Positions 53,422 to 62,357 of a DNA stretch of 64,000 nt are shown here, piece by piece. Both the position numbers and the translations under genes were made by a program. The stretch is taken from NCBI GenBank assembly GCA_016793245.1, contig JAEUHW010000090.1, forward strand, positions 1 to 64,000, in the 5' to 3' direction. Position 1 is the stretch's first letter; each line of letters opens with the position of its first letter. The notes beneath the pieces were generated by a model. That model had not been told where the DNA came from and made no database searches. It saw nothing but the letters and a program-made list of their open reading frames with translations. Source of the stretch: Planctomycetota bacterium (GTDB lineage Bacteria; Planctomycetota; UBA1135; JADKAF01).

Positions 53422-56013
53422 GTGATCACGCCTTTTCGAGCCTTCATCTTTTCGAGTGGTATCTGCCTAGCCCTCAGCAGCGCGCCCTTCGCCAGCGCTC
53501 AAGCGCCGATCTTCGACGAGCTCCACGTCCACCTGCCACGTTACGTGCGTGCAGAAGTCGGAGAGGTCGTTCTCGCGGACATAGATGCGGACGGCGACCT
53601 GGACGCGTTCCTCGGGAGCTGGCTGCTCTGGAACGATGGCGTAGGCGGATTCACCGGGCAGCGATGGATCGCGAGCCCACCGCGCGATCTGCGAGTGGGC
53701 GACCTCGATGGAGACGGCGATCTCGATGCCTTGAGTGGCGCCACGACGGGGCTCACCTGCTACCTCAATGCGGGCCTCGGCAACTTCTTCGCCTCGCGTT
53801 GCTCCGGAACTGCAGATGCATTCCCTCCGATAGCGCTCGGCGATCTCGACGGAGACGGTGACCTCGACGCGCTGTTAGCGCGACAGCAGCTCTGCTTCGG
53901 GTTCTCCGGATTCTCCTTGGCGCTCCATCGCAACGACGGGACGGGGAATCTCGTGCGCGACCTCGCGGCCTTTCCAATCGACCTCGTATCGCGGTCGAGC
54001 GCGCCGCTCCTCGGCGATGTGGATGGCGATGGAGATATCGACGCCGTGGTGCCGCGCTGGGATTGCGCTACGAACACCACGAGCTTCTGGACCTACCTCA
54101 ACTCGGGGAGCGGTTCCTTCACTACGGGGCGCGCTCTCAGCTCGCCGAGCAGCTCGGTGCCGTCGCCGCTCCTCGCGGATCTCGATCGCGATCGCGATCC
54201 CGATCTGGTGCTCGTCGGGAGCGGCGTCGCAAGCCTGTTCTGGAACGACGGTCGAGGCAGTTTCGCCTTCGATGCTCTGGCGCTGCCGGCGAACCTGACT
54301 GCGCCCCAGGGCGCCGCACACAGCGCCGACCTCGATCGCGACGGCGACGTGGATCTGGTGCTCGGATCCACCGAGGTGCTGTGGAACAACGGCCAACGCC
54401 GATTCGTTCTCGGCGCCGCGGCGATCCCTAGCGTGCGGAGCGGAGTCGATTCCTTCGCCCTGGGCGATGTCGATGGGGACGGCGACATCGATGCGCTGCT
54501 CGTGCGTCTTCCTGCGAGCAGTACCAGCGAAGCTCGCAGCGAGCTCTATCTCAATGATGGCGCCGGCAACTTCTTCGGGGTCGACCCGGAGAACCTCGGC
54601 GCTGCCGATACGAGCACCGATGGCGTGCTCGTCGATATCGACCTGGATGGCGATGCGGACCTCATCGTCGCGAACCTTAGCCCGACGTCGCCCAATGGCA
54701 CTCCGGAGCGCTGCCGCCTGCATCTCAACGACGGCACGGGGCGCTTCTCCGAGATCCCGAACCTCCTGCTCACGACACCCGATCGCGTACAGACGCTCGT
54801 CGCGGGCGATCTCGACGGCGATGGAGATTCCGATCTCGTGCTCGGAACCGCGAGCGGCGTCGTCGCGCTCTATCGCAATCTACTCCGCGGCCCGATCCCG
54901 CTGCGCATGCCCGCGCTGGTGGAGCTCCAGGGGAGCTTCCCGACAATCAACGCCCCGGTGAACGATCTCGCGCTCGCCGACATCGACGCCGATGGCGACC
55001 TCGATCTCTACGTCGCGACCGGCGGATCGAATGCGCTCGCACAGGACCGCCTCTTCCGCAACGACGGCAACGCGGGCTTCACGGATATCTCGGCTCAGCT
55101 CCCGCCGAGCGTCGAAGACACGCGCGGGGTCGCCTTCGGCGATGTCGACGGCGATGGAGATCTCGATTGCGCGACTACGCATCTCACGAACGCGCAGGGC
55201 GGTTTGGGCACAATCGAGCTGGCGCTGAACGATGGCGCCGGACTCTTCACCGATGCGACGAGCGGTGTGAACGGTCCCGTCGTGCCGACCTTCGAAGTCC
55301 ATCTCGTCGACATCGATCGCGACGGCGACCTCGACCTCGTGACCGGAGGAACGGGACGCATCGCGAACGTGATGCTCGGTGACGGTCGCGGCGGCTTCGT
55401 CGAGCTCCCGGCAGCCACGCCGGTCGGGAGCTCGGCGCGGTTGACTCCGCTCGACGCGGACGGTGATGGAGATCTCGACTTCGCGGTGTCCACGCACTTC
55501 TGGCTCCTCTTGAATCGCGGCGACGGGAACTTCGAATCCACGCGCACGGCGTTCCGCGCCTTGGTGGACGAGCTCGGCGTCGCGAGCGCTGCAAGTGATC
55601 TCGACGGCGACGGAGATCACGACCTCGTCGCGCTGCGCGGCGGCCCCCTCGAACGACCGCAAGCCAACGTCGTGCTCCTGAACCTCCACCATCAGCTCGG
55701 CTACCGAGCCGGCCCGCGCCTCGGCAAGCGCCAGACGCTCGAGCTCTCGGGGCAGAGAAACGGCTCGGCGCTGCTCTTCGCCGCCGCCTCGCGCACGAGC
55801 ATCCCCCTCCCGCCGTTGGGCACACTGAGCCTCGACCCAGCGAGCATGCTGCTCGTAGGCTCGGCCCGACTCGATGCGAGCGGTCGAGCGTCGATCTCTG
55901 CGCTCGTGCCCTTCGATCCGAGCCTGCTCGGACGCAGCGTCTACTGGCAGATGCTGAGCGGGCCCACCGCGCGGCTCTCCAATCTGGAGTTCACGACGTT
56001 CCGGGCGCTTTGA
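53422..56013 (+). CDS. Second large secreted FG-GAP/VCBS repeat protein with shared C-terminal module
   Basis: 863 residues from a GTG at 53422, chosen because AGGAG lies 8 bp before it and a signal peptide follows at once (FIFSSGICLALSSAPFASAQ); the frame is open upstream to 53191, which lacks these. I count fourteen DxDxDG-type loops (for example DIDADGDLDA, DVDGDGDIDA, DLDGDGDHDL), as in the protein at 42312. The C-terminus (about 750-863) is a divergent copy of the shared module with PFDPSLLGRSVYWQML. Calcium-dependent extracellular binding protein, function unknown. It stops 3 bp before REP-like element 4. Confidence 0.87.
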   Translation: MITPFRAFIFSSGICLALSSAPFASAQAPIFDELHVHLPRYVRAEVGEVVLADIDADGDLDAFLGSWLLWNDGVGGFTGQRWIASPPRDLRVGDLDGDGDLDALSGATTGLTCYLNAGLGNFFASRCSGTADAFPPIALGDLDGDGDLDALLARQQLCFGFSGFSLALHRNDGTGNLVRDLAAFPIDLVSRSSAPLLGDVDGDGDIDAVVPRWDCATNTTSFWTYLNSGSGSFTTGRALSSPSSSVPSPLLADLDRDRDPDLVLVGSGVASLFWNDGRGSFAFDALALPANLTAPQGAAHSADLDRDGDVDLVLGSTEVLWNNGQRRFVLGAAAIPSVRSGVDSFALGDVDGDGDIDALLVRLPASSTSEARSELYLNDGAGNFFGVDPENLGAADTSTDGVLVDIDLDGDADLIVANLSPTSPNGTPERCRLHLNDGTGRFSEIPNLLLTTPDRVQTLVAGDLDGDGDSDLVLGTASGVVALYRNLLRGPIPLRMPALVELQGSFPTINAPVNDLALADIDADGDLDLYVATGGSNALAQDRLFRNDGNAGFTDISAQLPPSVEDTRGVAFGDVDGDGDLDCATTHLTNAQGGLGTIELALNDGAGLFTDATSGVNGPVVPTFEVHLVDIDRDGDLDLVTGGTGRIANVMLGDGRGGFVELPAATPVGSSARLTPLDADGDGDLDFAVSTHFWLLLNRGDGNFESTRTAFRALVDELGVASAASDLDGDGDHDLVALRGGPLERPQANVVLLNLHHQLGYRAGPRLGKRQTLELSGQRNGSALLFAAASRTSIPLPPLGTLSLDPASMLLVGSARLDASGRASISALVPFDPSLLGRSVYWQMLSGPTARLSNLEFTTFRAL

Positions 56014-56016
56014 GTG

Positions 56017-56057
56017 CACGGTACAGCAAACGTGCCTGGCACCTTTACTGTACCGTG
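56017..56057. repeat. REP-like element 4, imperfect palindrome carrying the kinase stop codon
   Basis: CACGGTACAGCAAA, CGTGCCTGGCACC and TTTACTGTACCGTG in order, with two mismatches. It covers the space between the convergent FG-GAP gene (ends 56013) and pseudokinase gene; the latter's TAA (56045-56047) and last codons lie within it. Confidence 0.85.
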
Positions 56058-59000
56058 GGGACGCGGAGCATCACGCGGAAGCCGAACTGGGGCTGCGCGC
56101 CATCGAGCGCGGGCTGCTCGCGATGGAAGGTCGTCGCGAGGCGCAGCGGATCGAGATAGGAGCCGCCGCGCAACACGGGCCTCTCCTCGCGGCCGTCGAT
56201 CGTTCGGCCGCGGCACCATTCCTTCGCGTTGCCGGCGAGATCGAGCGCGCCGCAGTGCAGCGAGCGCCCCTGCGGTCGCGAGCCAGCAGGCGCGAACGAG
56301 GTCGCTCCGAGATGCGCGCGCTCGCCTTCGAGCTCGTTGCCCCACGGGAAGAGCGCGAGCTGCGCGCCGCGAGCGGCGTACTCCCAACGCACTTCGTCGG
56401 GGACTTCGAGCAGCCCCTCCGCTTCGAGCTTGGCGTTGGCTCGCGCGACGAAGAGCTGCACGTCGGCGAACGAGAGGTTGCCCGCGGGGCGATCGGTCGC
56501 GGGCTCGTAGCGCGCGCGCGTTCCCGTGCCGCCCATCACGCGCTCCCAGTCGCGTTCTCGCACCTCGAGCACACCGAGATAGAAGGGCTCGTCGAGCTTC
56601 ACCTTGCGCGGGAAGTCACCGCGCGCGACCTCGACTGCCGTAGAGGCATTCGGATATGCCCCCATCAAGAACTCGCCTTGCTCGGGCGGCAGGACGAGGC
56701 AGAGCTCGAGACCGAGTGCAGCGAGCTCGATGCGGAGCGGCAGCTTCGTCCGCGGATCGCGCGCGTGCTCCGGCGGAAGCTCGGTGCAGTGTTTCAAGAA
56801 CGCGAGATCGAACGCCGGCTCGCGCGGGAGCGAGGGCATCTCGATCTCGCGCACCTTGACTTCACCCACGCTGCGCGGCGCGGGCTCCGCCGGCGGACGC
56901 TCGCCGAGCGGCGCGGCGCTCTCCACCGCGACCTTCGGCGGATCGAGGACGACGCCAGGGGCCGGCTTGAGCGAGAGCTCGCTCGGATCTTCGCGTGGCT
57001 CGGGCTTCACGAGCGCGGGCGCCGACTCCGGCTTGGCGCGAGCCGTGGCGTTCTCGGTGGCCGTCCGAGGTGCCTCGAGCTCGAGGCCGGGGGCTTCGGG
57101 CGTACTACCCTGCGGAAGCGGCAGCACGATCTCGGGTGTCGAGACGCGCACGCCTTCGCGAGCGGGCCCCGGAACCGCGGGGCGATCCTCGGGCCGCGCC
57201 GCGCGATCGCCCGCCGTCGCGGGACTCGACGCTCCGAGAGGAACGGGCGCCGACGGTGCCAAGCTCTCGTCCGGAGGCCGACTCGCGACCGGGAACGCGC
57301 TCGTCGGCAGCTCGGCCGCGAGCTTCTCGGGCGATGAACTCGGCGCCGTCCGAGCCGCGGCGGGTACCTCGAGCTCGAGCTCCGGAGCGCGTTTCGCCGC
57401 CGACGGATCGGGCGCCGCGGGCAGCGCGACGACCAGCACCGCGCGCTTGAAGCGCACGAGGTTGCCGAGGCGATCCTCGGCGACGATCACGAGCTCGTAG
57501 CTCCCGGATTCGAGCTGCTCCGGCGCGAACTCGACTTGGAACTTCGCGCCGTCGAGCGCGGTGGCCACCGATTGCTCGGCGCCGCGCGAGCTCCTCCAGC
57601 GGAGGGCGACGCTCTTCGTTCCGACGCGATCTTCGGCGCGTCCGCGCACGGCGATCTTCGCGCCGGGGGCGAGCTCGAGACGCGCGCCCTCCGCCGGCAC
57701 CTCCAGCACGACGGCAGGCGGCTGCGTGTCGATGTCGAGGGCGAGCTCGAAGACGCTGTCGGCCCAGCCTTCGCCGCGACGCACGAGCTTCAGCGCATAG
57801 CTCCCGTCCGCGGAGAGCGCGAGCTGACCGACCTGCCGCGTGCCGCGATCGAGGATCGTCGCGTCGAAGGTCTCGCCGCCCGCGGCGCTCGTGGCGCGGA
57901 GCTCGACTCCCGGCAAGAGCTCGCTCTTCGTCCACGAGAGCTCGACGCGCCGCCCACCGAGCGCGTGCTTGCTCCCCGGCGGCACCGGGATCGGCGGGGC
58001 GCCGAGCACCTGCGGCTCGAGGCGCACGGCGAGGCGCTGCAGCTCGCGCGCGAGCAGCGCCGCCTGCACGGGCCGAGCGACCTCCGTCACGCGGAACTCG
58101 ACGAACTGGCGCTTGTCCGGCGCGCCGGTCCAGCGCGCGAAATCGCGGCGGATGGCCTCGAGCTGGCGATGGACGTCGATCGGCTCGGTGCCCGAGCCGA
58201 ACTCGATCTCCGCGCGTCGCAGGCGCGCGAGCAATTGATCGAAGGCCGCCGCGGCCGCCTTCTCTCGCTCGGCCTCCGAAGGCCGCAGCGCGTTCCAGAT
58301 CGGAATGGCGGCGAGCCCGGCGCCACAGACGAGCAGCACGACGGCGATCGCCAGACGCCGGCGCCGCGGAGCCGCGGGCAGGCTCCACCACGGCGTGCGC
58401 GAACCTCGCCGCAGCGCTTCGGCGCCCCGCGAATCCGGCCGCGGCGCCGCCGGCTGCGGAGGCGCCATCCGCGGCGGCTCCGGAGCGACCGGCGCGGGCG
58501 CGAGCACGGACGGCGCAGGCACGACCGGGGCAGGCACGGGCGCGGGTGGACGCGCGGCGCTGCGCGGCTGTGCGCGCGGCGCCGCGAGGGGACGAGCGAG
58601 CTCCGGCGAGAGCAGCTCGGGGAGATCGCTCTCGCCGAAGCTGGACTCCTTGCTCGGTCGCACCGGTCGAGCGCGCGGCGGCTCGCGGTGCGCTTCTTCG
58701 CGCTCGCGGCGCTCGTGGGTGCGCGTCCGTGCAGGGCGATCCGCTCGTTCGCGCGCAGGAGCCGGCGCTTCCGGCCGCTCCGGGAGGATCTCGCGCTCCG
58801 GCGCGGAGCTCAGGGCGGCGAGCGGATCCGCGAGCGAGCTCTCGGCGCCGAGCTTTGCCTCGATCGCGCGCACCAGCGCCAGAGCGTCCTTGGGACGCGG
58901 CCCGTCGCCATCGCCGAGACAGAGCTCGAGGAGCTCGATCACCCAGGCGGGGATCTCGGGATGCTCCGCGCGGAGACGGGTGGCCTCGGCCATCGGGAGG

Positions 59001-59623
59001 CTTCGCCCGGTGACGAGGAAGGCGAGGAGCGCGCCGAGGGCCACCACGTCGGCCGAGAGGGCTTGATGGTCCACGTCCTGGCCGGGATGCAGCGGCAAGC
59101 GCCGCGCGAAGCCGAGGTCGGCGACCTTCACCTTGCCGTCGGGGGTCACGCGCACGCCGTGGGGCCCGATGGAGCCGTGGGCGAGGCCCTCCGCGTGGGC
59201 CGCGGCCACGCCGCGCGCCGCGTGCAGCACGATCGTCGCGGCTTCCCCGCTGGAGAGCGGGCCGTTCTTCTCGACGCGCGCGCGCACCGTGTCGCCCGGC
59301 ACGTACTCGAGCACCAGGAAGGCGACCCCGTAGCGCACGCCGAAGTCGATCACCCGGCGCAGGTGGGGATGCACGATCCCCGAGGCGATCTGCGCCGAGC
59401 GGCGCAGGCGCTCCAGGAGCTCGGAGCCCTCGATCCCCCGCTGCGCCTCGTAGCACTCGACGGCGACCTCGAGTCCGAGGCGCGTATGCCGACCGCGATA
59501 GATCGCCCGCTTCTCGTCCTCTCCGATCTTGGAGCGGAGGACGACGGCGCCGAGGAGCTTGCGACCGTTCTCCTCGGGAACGGCGCGGAGCATCGGCTCG
59601 GAGCGTAGGTCGACGTTGGGCAT
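56045..59623 (-). CDS. Membrane-spanning kinase-like protein (probable pseudokinase) with FGE-like C-terminal domain
   Basis: 1192 residues. Residues about 25-260 have a Ser/Thr kinase fold, but the Lys of the VAIK motif is Glu56 (VAVECYE), the HRD-KxxN loop is HGSIGPHG (149-156) and DFG is DLG (169-171), so catalysis is very unlikely. A Pro/Arg-rich linker (270-420) is followed by one membrane helix (424-443) and a long outer part with Ig-like beta repeats and Pro/Glu-rich stretches. The last ~190 residues are an FGE-sulfatase (SUMF1) domain (GEFLMGAYP, DEVRWEYAARG, GNAKEWCRG, LRGGSYLDP). The paired copper-binding Cys near the end of true FGEs are not visible, so it is probably a binding domain. 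The architecture suits signal sensing. Confidence 0.85.
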   Translation of the reverse strand: MPNVDLRSEPMLRAVPEENGRKLLGAVVLRSKIGEDEKRAIYRGRHTRLGLEVAVECYEAQRGIEGSELLERLRRSAQIASGIVHPHLRRVIDFGVRYGVAFLVLEYVPGDTVRARVEKNGPLSSGEAATIVLHAARGVAAAHAEGLAHGSIGPHGVRVTPDGKVKVADLGFARRLPLHPGQDVDHQALSADVVALGALLAFLVTGRSLPMAEATRLRAEHPEIPAWVIELLELCLGDGDGPRPKDALALVRAIEAKLGAESSLADPLAALSSAPEREILPERPEAPAPARERADRPARTRTHERREREEAHREPPRARPVRPSKESSFGESDLPELLSPELARPLAAPRAQPRSAARPPAPVPAPVVPAPSVLAPAPVAPEPPRMAPPQPAAPRPDSRGAEALRRGSRTPWWSLPAAPRRRRLAIAVVLLVCGAGLAAIPIWNALRPSEAEREKAAAAAFDQLLARLRRAEIEFGSGTEPIDVHRQLEAIRRDFARWTGAPDKRQFVEFRVTEVARPVQAALLARELQRLAVRLEPQVLGAPPIPVPPGSKHALGGRRVELSWTKSELLPGVELRATSAAGGETFDATILDRGTRQVGQLALSADGSYALKLVRRGEGWADSVFELALDIDTQPPAVVLEVPAEGARLELAPGAKIAVRGRAEDRVGTKSVALRWRSSRGAEQSVATALDGAKFQVEFAPEQLESGSYELVIVAEDRLGNLVRFKRAVLVVALPAAPDPSAAKRAPELELEVPAAARTAPSSSPEKLAAELPTSAFPVASRPPDESLAPSAPVPLGASSPATAGDRAARPEDRPAVPGPAREGVRVSTPEIVLPLPQGSTPEAPGLELEAPRTATENATARAKPESAPALVKPEPREDPSELSLKPAPGVVLDPPKVAVESAAPLGERPPAEPAPRSVGEVKVREIEMPSLPREPAFDLAFLKHCTELPPEHARDPRTKLPLRIELAALGLELCLVLPPEQGEFLMGAYPNASTAVEVARGDFPRKVKLDEPFYLGVLEVRERDWERVMGGTGTRARYEPATDRPAGNLSFADVQLFVARANAKLEAEGLLEVPDEVRWEYAARGAQLALFPWGNELEGERAHLGATSFAPAGSRPQGRSLHCGALDLAGNAKEWCRGRTIDGREERPVLRGGSYLDPLRLATTFHREQPALDGAQPQFGFRVMLRVPTVQ

Positions 59624-59847
59624 GCGTGCGGCCGTGGGGTTGGCGCGGCCTAGTATCGAGGGAGTTGCGCTCCCGCTCCAGACGGACGCAGGGCGACCAC
59701 TCTATCTATCGGCGGGAGCGAGGCGCCCACCCGCGCGGAGTGGGAATCCCTTTCCGAACGCCGCCCCAGGCCCAGACCGAGGACGGAAGCGATGCCGCTC
59801 CTGCGGACATCGCCCCCGTCCCGATCGTGCCCGCGTGCCCGGCAGGG

Positions 59848-62148
59848 TCAGCGCACGAAGGTCCGCAGACCATTCGAGAGCCGCGGCTGCCCGCTCACCG
59901 GGTCGAGCTGGAACCACTGCCAATACACATCGAACTCGTAGATCGGCGTCGTGGGCAGCGGCATCTGCACACCGAAGTCGCCTACCGCGTTCGTGACGCC
60001 GCTGCCGACCATGAAGAAGGTCGCGGCATCGAGCAGGAGCGTGCAGCCGTTGCCGATCGGCAGCGCTCCGGGCAGCGGTGCGATCAGCAGCGCCGTCGGC
60101 GCGAAGGCCACGCCGTTGTCGAGGGTGATGGAGAAGAACTCCGACCCGGCGTAGGGCGCCGACGGTCCGTTGAGCGTCCCGCGCGCTTCGATCGTCCCTT
60201 CGCAGCCCGCCCCGAAGGTCAGGTTGAAGGCGTTCTGGAATCCCAGGTCCTGCTTGTAGACGGGATATTGGTCGGCGACATCGTTCACGCCGAAGGCGAG
60301 AGCGAAGGTCTGCAAGGTCGGGTCGTAGCAGGCGCCGAAGCCGCGCACGAACTCACTCGCCACGGAGTACACCGTCGCGTCTTCCACGATGCCGACGTCG
60401 AAGCCCGTGCGCACGCAGCGCAAGCTGCGGCCATCCTCGATCCAGCCGATGCCCCAGTGCGAGCGCGTGTCGTGGTTGAAGGCCACGGAGCGGCTCGCGG
60501 GACGCCCGAAGCCGAAGCGATTCGAAGCCGCCGTGCGCAGCATGCGCCGCGGGTGCGGAAAGGAGGGCGCCGCGGCGAAGAGGTCCCAGTCCACGCGCTG
60601 CGCGCGGATCGTGGAGAAGGTCTCGCCGTAGGCCTTCTGCGCGTTGGCCAAGGCGCCGTGGACGACGAGGAAGCGTCCGCCAGCCCCTTCGACCTTGGGC
60701 CAGAGCGCGTGCTCACCGGCGAGAGCCGCGGCGACGATCTCCCTACCGGAGAGCGTCTCGTCGGCGCTCACCTTGCGACCGATGATGTCCCAGTCGTCGT
60801 TCGCGTTGGCGGCGTTCCACTGCGCGTAGACCACGAGCCAAGGGTCGAAAATGCCACCCGAACGGCGATTCACCGAGGGACGCTCGCAGTCGTGTCCCGG
60901 GCTATCGATGGAGATCGCGAACGACGGAGCGAAGGTCCGAGCTTGCACGTCGAGCATCGCGCCGCGAACGCGCGACTCGTCGGTGTCGATCACCGCGGCG
61001 TTCTGGTCTTCCTGGTAGACGATCAAGGCCTCTTCATCGAGATGATCCGCAGTTCCACCCACGGAGGGATAGCGCTCGTGCACGCCCAGCGCGCTCGCCA
61101 CCTGACGCACGACTCCCGCGGGCGCGACGGAGCCCTCATCCTGGATGTAAGCGTAGACGTTGGATCCCGCGGGAGCAGCGAAGAGCCGCTCGAACGCTAG
61201 CACCCAACGATGGGCGCCGAGGACATGCGTACCGCTGGCATGCAGCGTGCTCCAGCCGGCAGCGATGTCCTCGAACGCATCGGAGAGCTTCAGTCCCGAC
61301 GAGCTGACCACTGTGGAGTAGAGGTCGTAATCGCCGATCGCGAAGAGTCGCTCGCGCGCGACGAGGAAGTGGTGATGCAGCTCATCGACCGCGATGTCGA
61401 CCCCGCCGACGAACGCACCGTTCTGGATGTCGCGACGGGTGAGCAGCGGATCCACGACGAGCGGGAAGCTCGCCTCGGCGAGCCACTCTCCCGCGAGCTG
61501 CAGGCGGATCGCGCCGTTCGCGAAGCTCGAGAGCACGGGTGTGCTGCGACCCGCGGCATCGATGGCGATCGCCGCGCCGTAGCGCACCAACGCTCGATCG
61601 GCGCCGAGGCCGAAGTCGAGCTCGCGATGCGCGGGTTCCTGCTCGGCGCAGCCGAGCGGTCCCGTGATCTCGCCCTCGATGATCAGGTCACCCACGACCG
61701 GCGGCCGCTCGTGCAGGCGGAAGCTCTGCTCGACGCCCGCGGAACGCACGTCGTAGATCTCGTCGACGGCGCCGTGATGCAGCTCGTAGCGCCAGTCGGT
61801 GTGCGTGGCATCGGCGGATGCCGAAGCCGAGAGCAGCTCCTGCGCGCCGACGCGGATCGAGCGGGTCTTCCAGTAGAGCGGCGCGTTCTCGCCGGCTTCT
61901 CCGCGCAGCGGATAGAAGCCGATCGCGCGACCGAACGAGACCTTGTAGTCCGGGCCGCTGGCCCAGAGCCCGTACTCCGCTGCTTGCGGATCATCGACGG
62001 CCCCATGGATCGGGCGCAGCCAATCGGCAGCCGTCGAGAGGGTCTTCGTGACCGACTCGGGTAGAGCGCTGGAAGCGGGCTCCTGCGCGCGGAGACCGAG
62101 CGCGGCGAGCGACGTGAAGAGAGGCCAACAGAGAGCGTGGCGTAGCAT
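59848..62148 (-). CDS. Large secreted protein with shared C-terminal module
   Basis: 766 residues from the ATG at 62146-62148, giving a signal peptide (LFTSLAALGLRAQ); the in-frame extension to 62481 is rejected. N-terminal ~250 residues end in WLAEASFPLVVDPLL, a segment often seen at the junction to propeller-like regions of secreted bacterial proteins. The middle part has propeller-like repeats (EALIVYQED, DPWLVVYAQWN, GRFLVVHGAL). The C-terminal ~120 residues (FGAGCEGTIEARGTLNG ... FDVYWQWFQLDP) are the shared module. No enzyme motif. It is probably co-oriented with the PKD gene upstream; 209 bp separate them. Confidence 0.78.
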   Translation of the reverse strand: MLRHALCWPLFTSLAALGLRAQEPASSALPESVTKTLSTAADWLRPIHGAVDDPQAAEYGLWASGPDYKVSFGRAIGFYPLRGEAGENAPLYWKTRSIRVGAQELLSASASADATHTDWRYELHHGAVDEIYDVRSAGVEQSFRLHERPPVVGDLIIEGEITGPLGCAEQEPAHRELDFGLGADRALVRYGAAIAIDAAGRSTPVLSSFANGAIRLQLAGEWLAEASFPLVVDPLLTRRDIQNGAFVGGVDIAVDELHHHFLVARERLFAIGDYDLYSTVVSSSGLKLSDAFEDIAAGWSTLHASGTHVLGAHRWVLAFERLFAAPAGSNVYAYIQDEGSVAPAGVVRQVASALGVHERYPSVGGTADHLDEEALIVYQEDQNAAVIDTDESRVRGAMLDVQARTFAPSFAISIDSPGHDCERPSVNRRSGGIFDPWLVVYAQWNAANANDDWDIIGRKVSADETLSGREIVAAALAGEHALWPKVEGAGGRFLVVHGALANAQKAYGETFSTIRAQRVDWDLFAAAPSFPHPRRMLRTAASNRFGFGRPASRSVAFNHDTRSHWGIGWIEDGRSLRCVRTGFDVGIVEDATVYSVASEFVRGFGACYDPTLQTFALAFGVNDVADQYPVYKQDLGFQNAFNLTFGAGCEGTIEARGTLNGPSAPYAGSEFFSITLDNGVAFAPTALLIAPLPGALPIGNGCTLLLDAATFFMVGSGVTNAVGDFGVQMPLPTTPIYEFDVYWQWFQLDPVSGQPRLSNGLRTFVR

Positions 62149-62357
62149 GACTTGTTCTCGTGAGGTACGGAGGAAGTCCGGATCACGCGACCCGGACGCT
62201 CCCCTACGCCCCGTCCCTTCGCACGAGCCGCCACGCGGGATCGATTTCCCGGAACGACGGCGGCGTCGAGCCGAGGCGCCTCCCCGCGGGAGCGCACCTC
62301 GACTCGACGCCGCAGCGTTCGATCGAACGAGCCGCGTCGGCGACGCGACTCCGAAGC
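62149..62357. other. Intergenic region of 209 bp, including a long hairpin
   Basis: Between the co-directional secreted proteins. An imperfect inverted repeat at about 62258-62313 (GCGGCGTCGAG on the left, CTCGACGCCGC on the right, with an inner GGCGC/GCGCA pair) could end transcription of the PKD gene. Confidence 0.45.

Noticed and set aside
56045..56600. Active formylglycine-generating enzyme for the sulfatase
   Set aside because: The C-terminal segment shows RGGSYLDP followed by no cysteine pair, so activity is doubtful.
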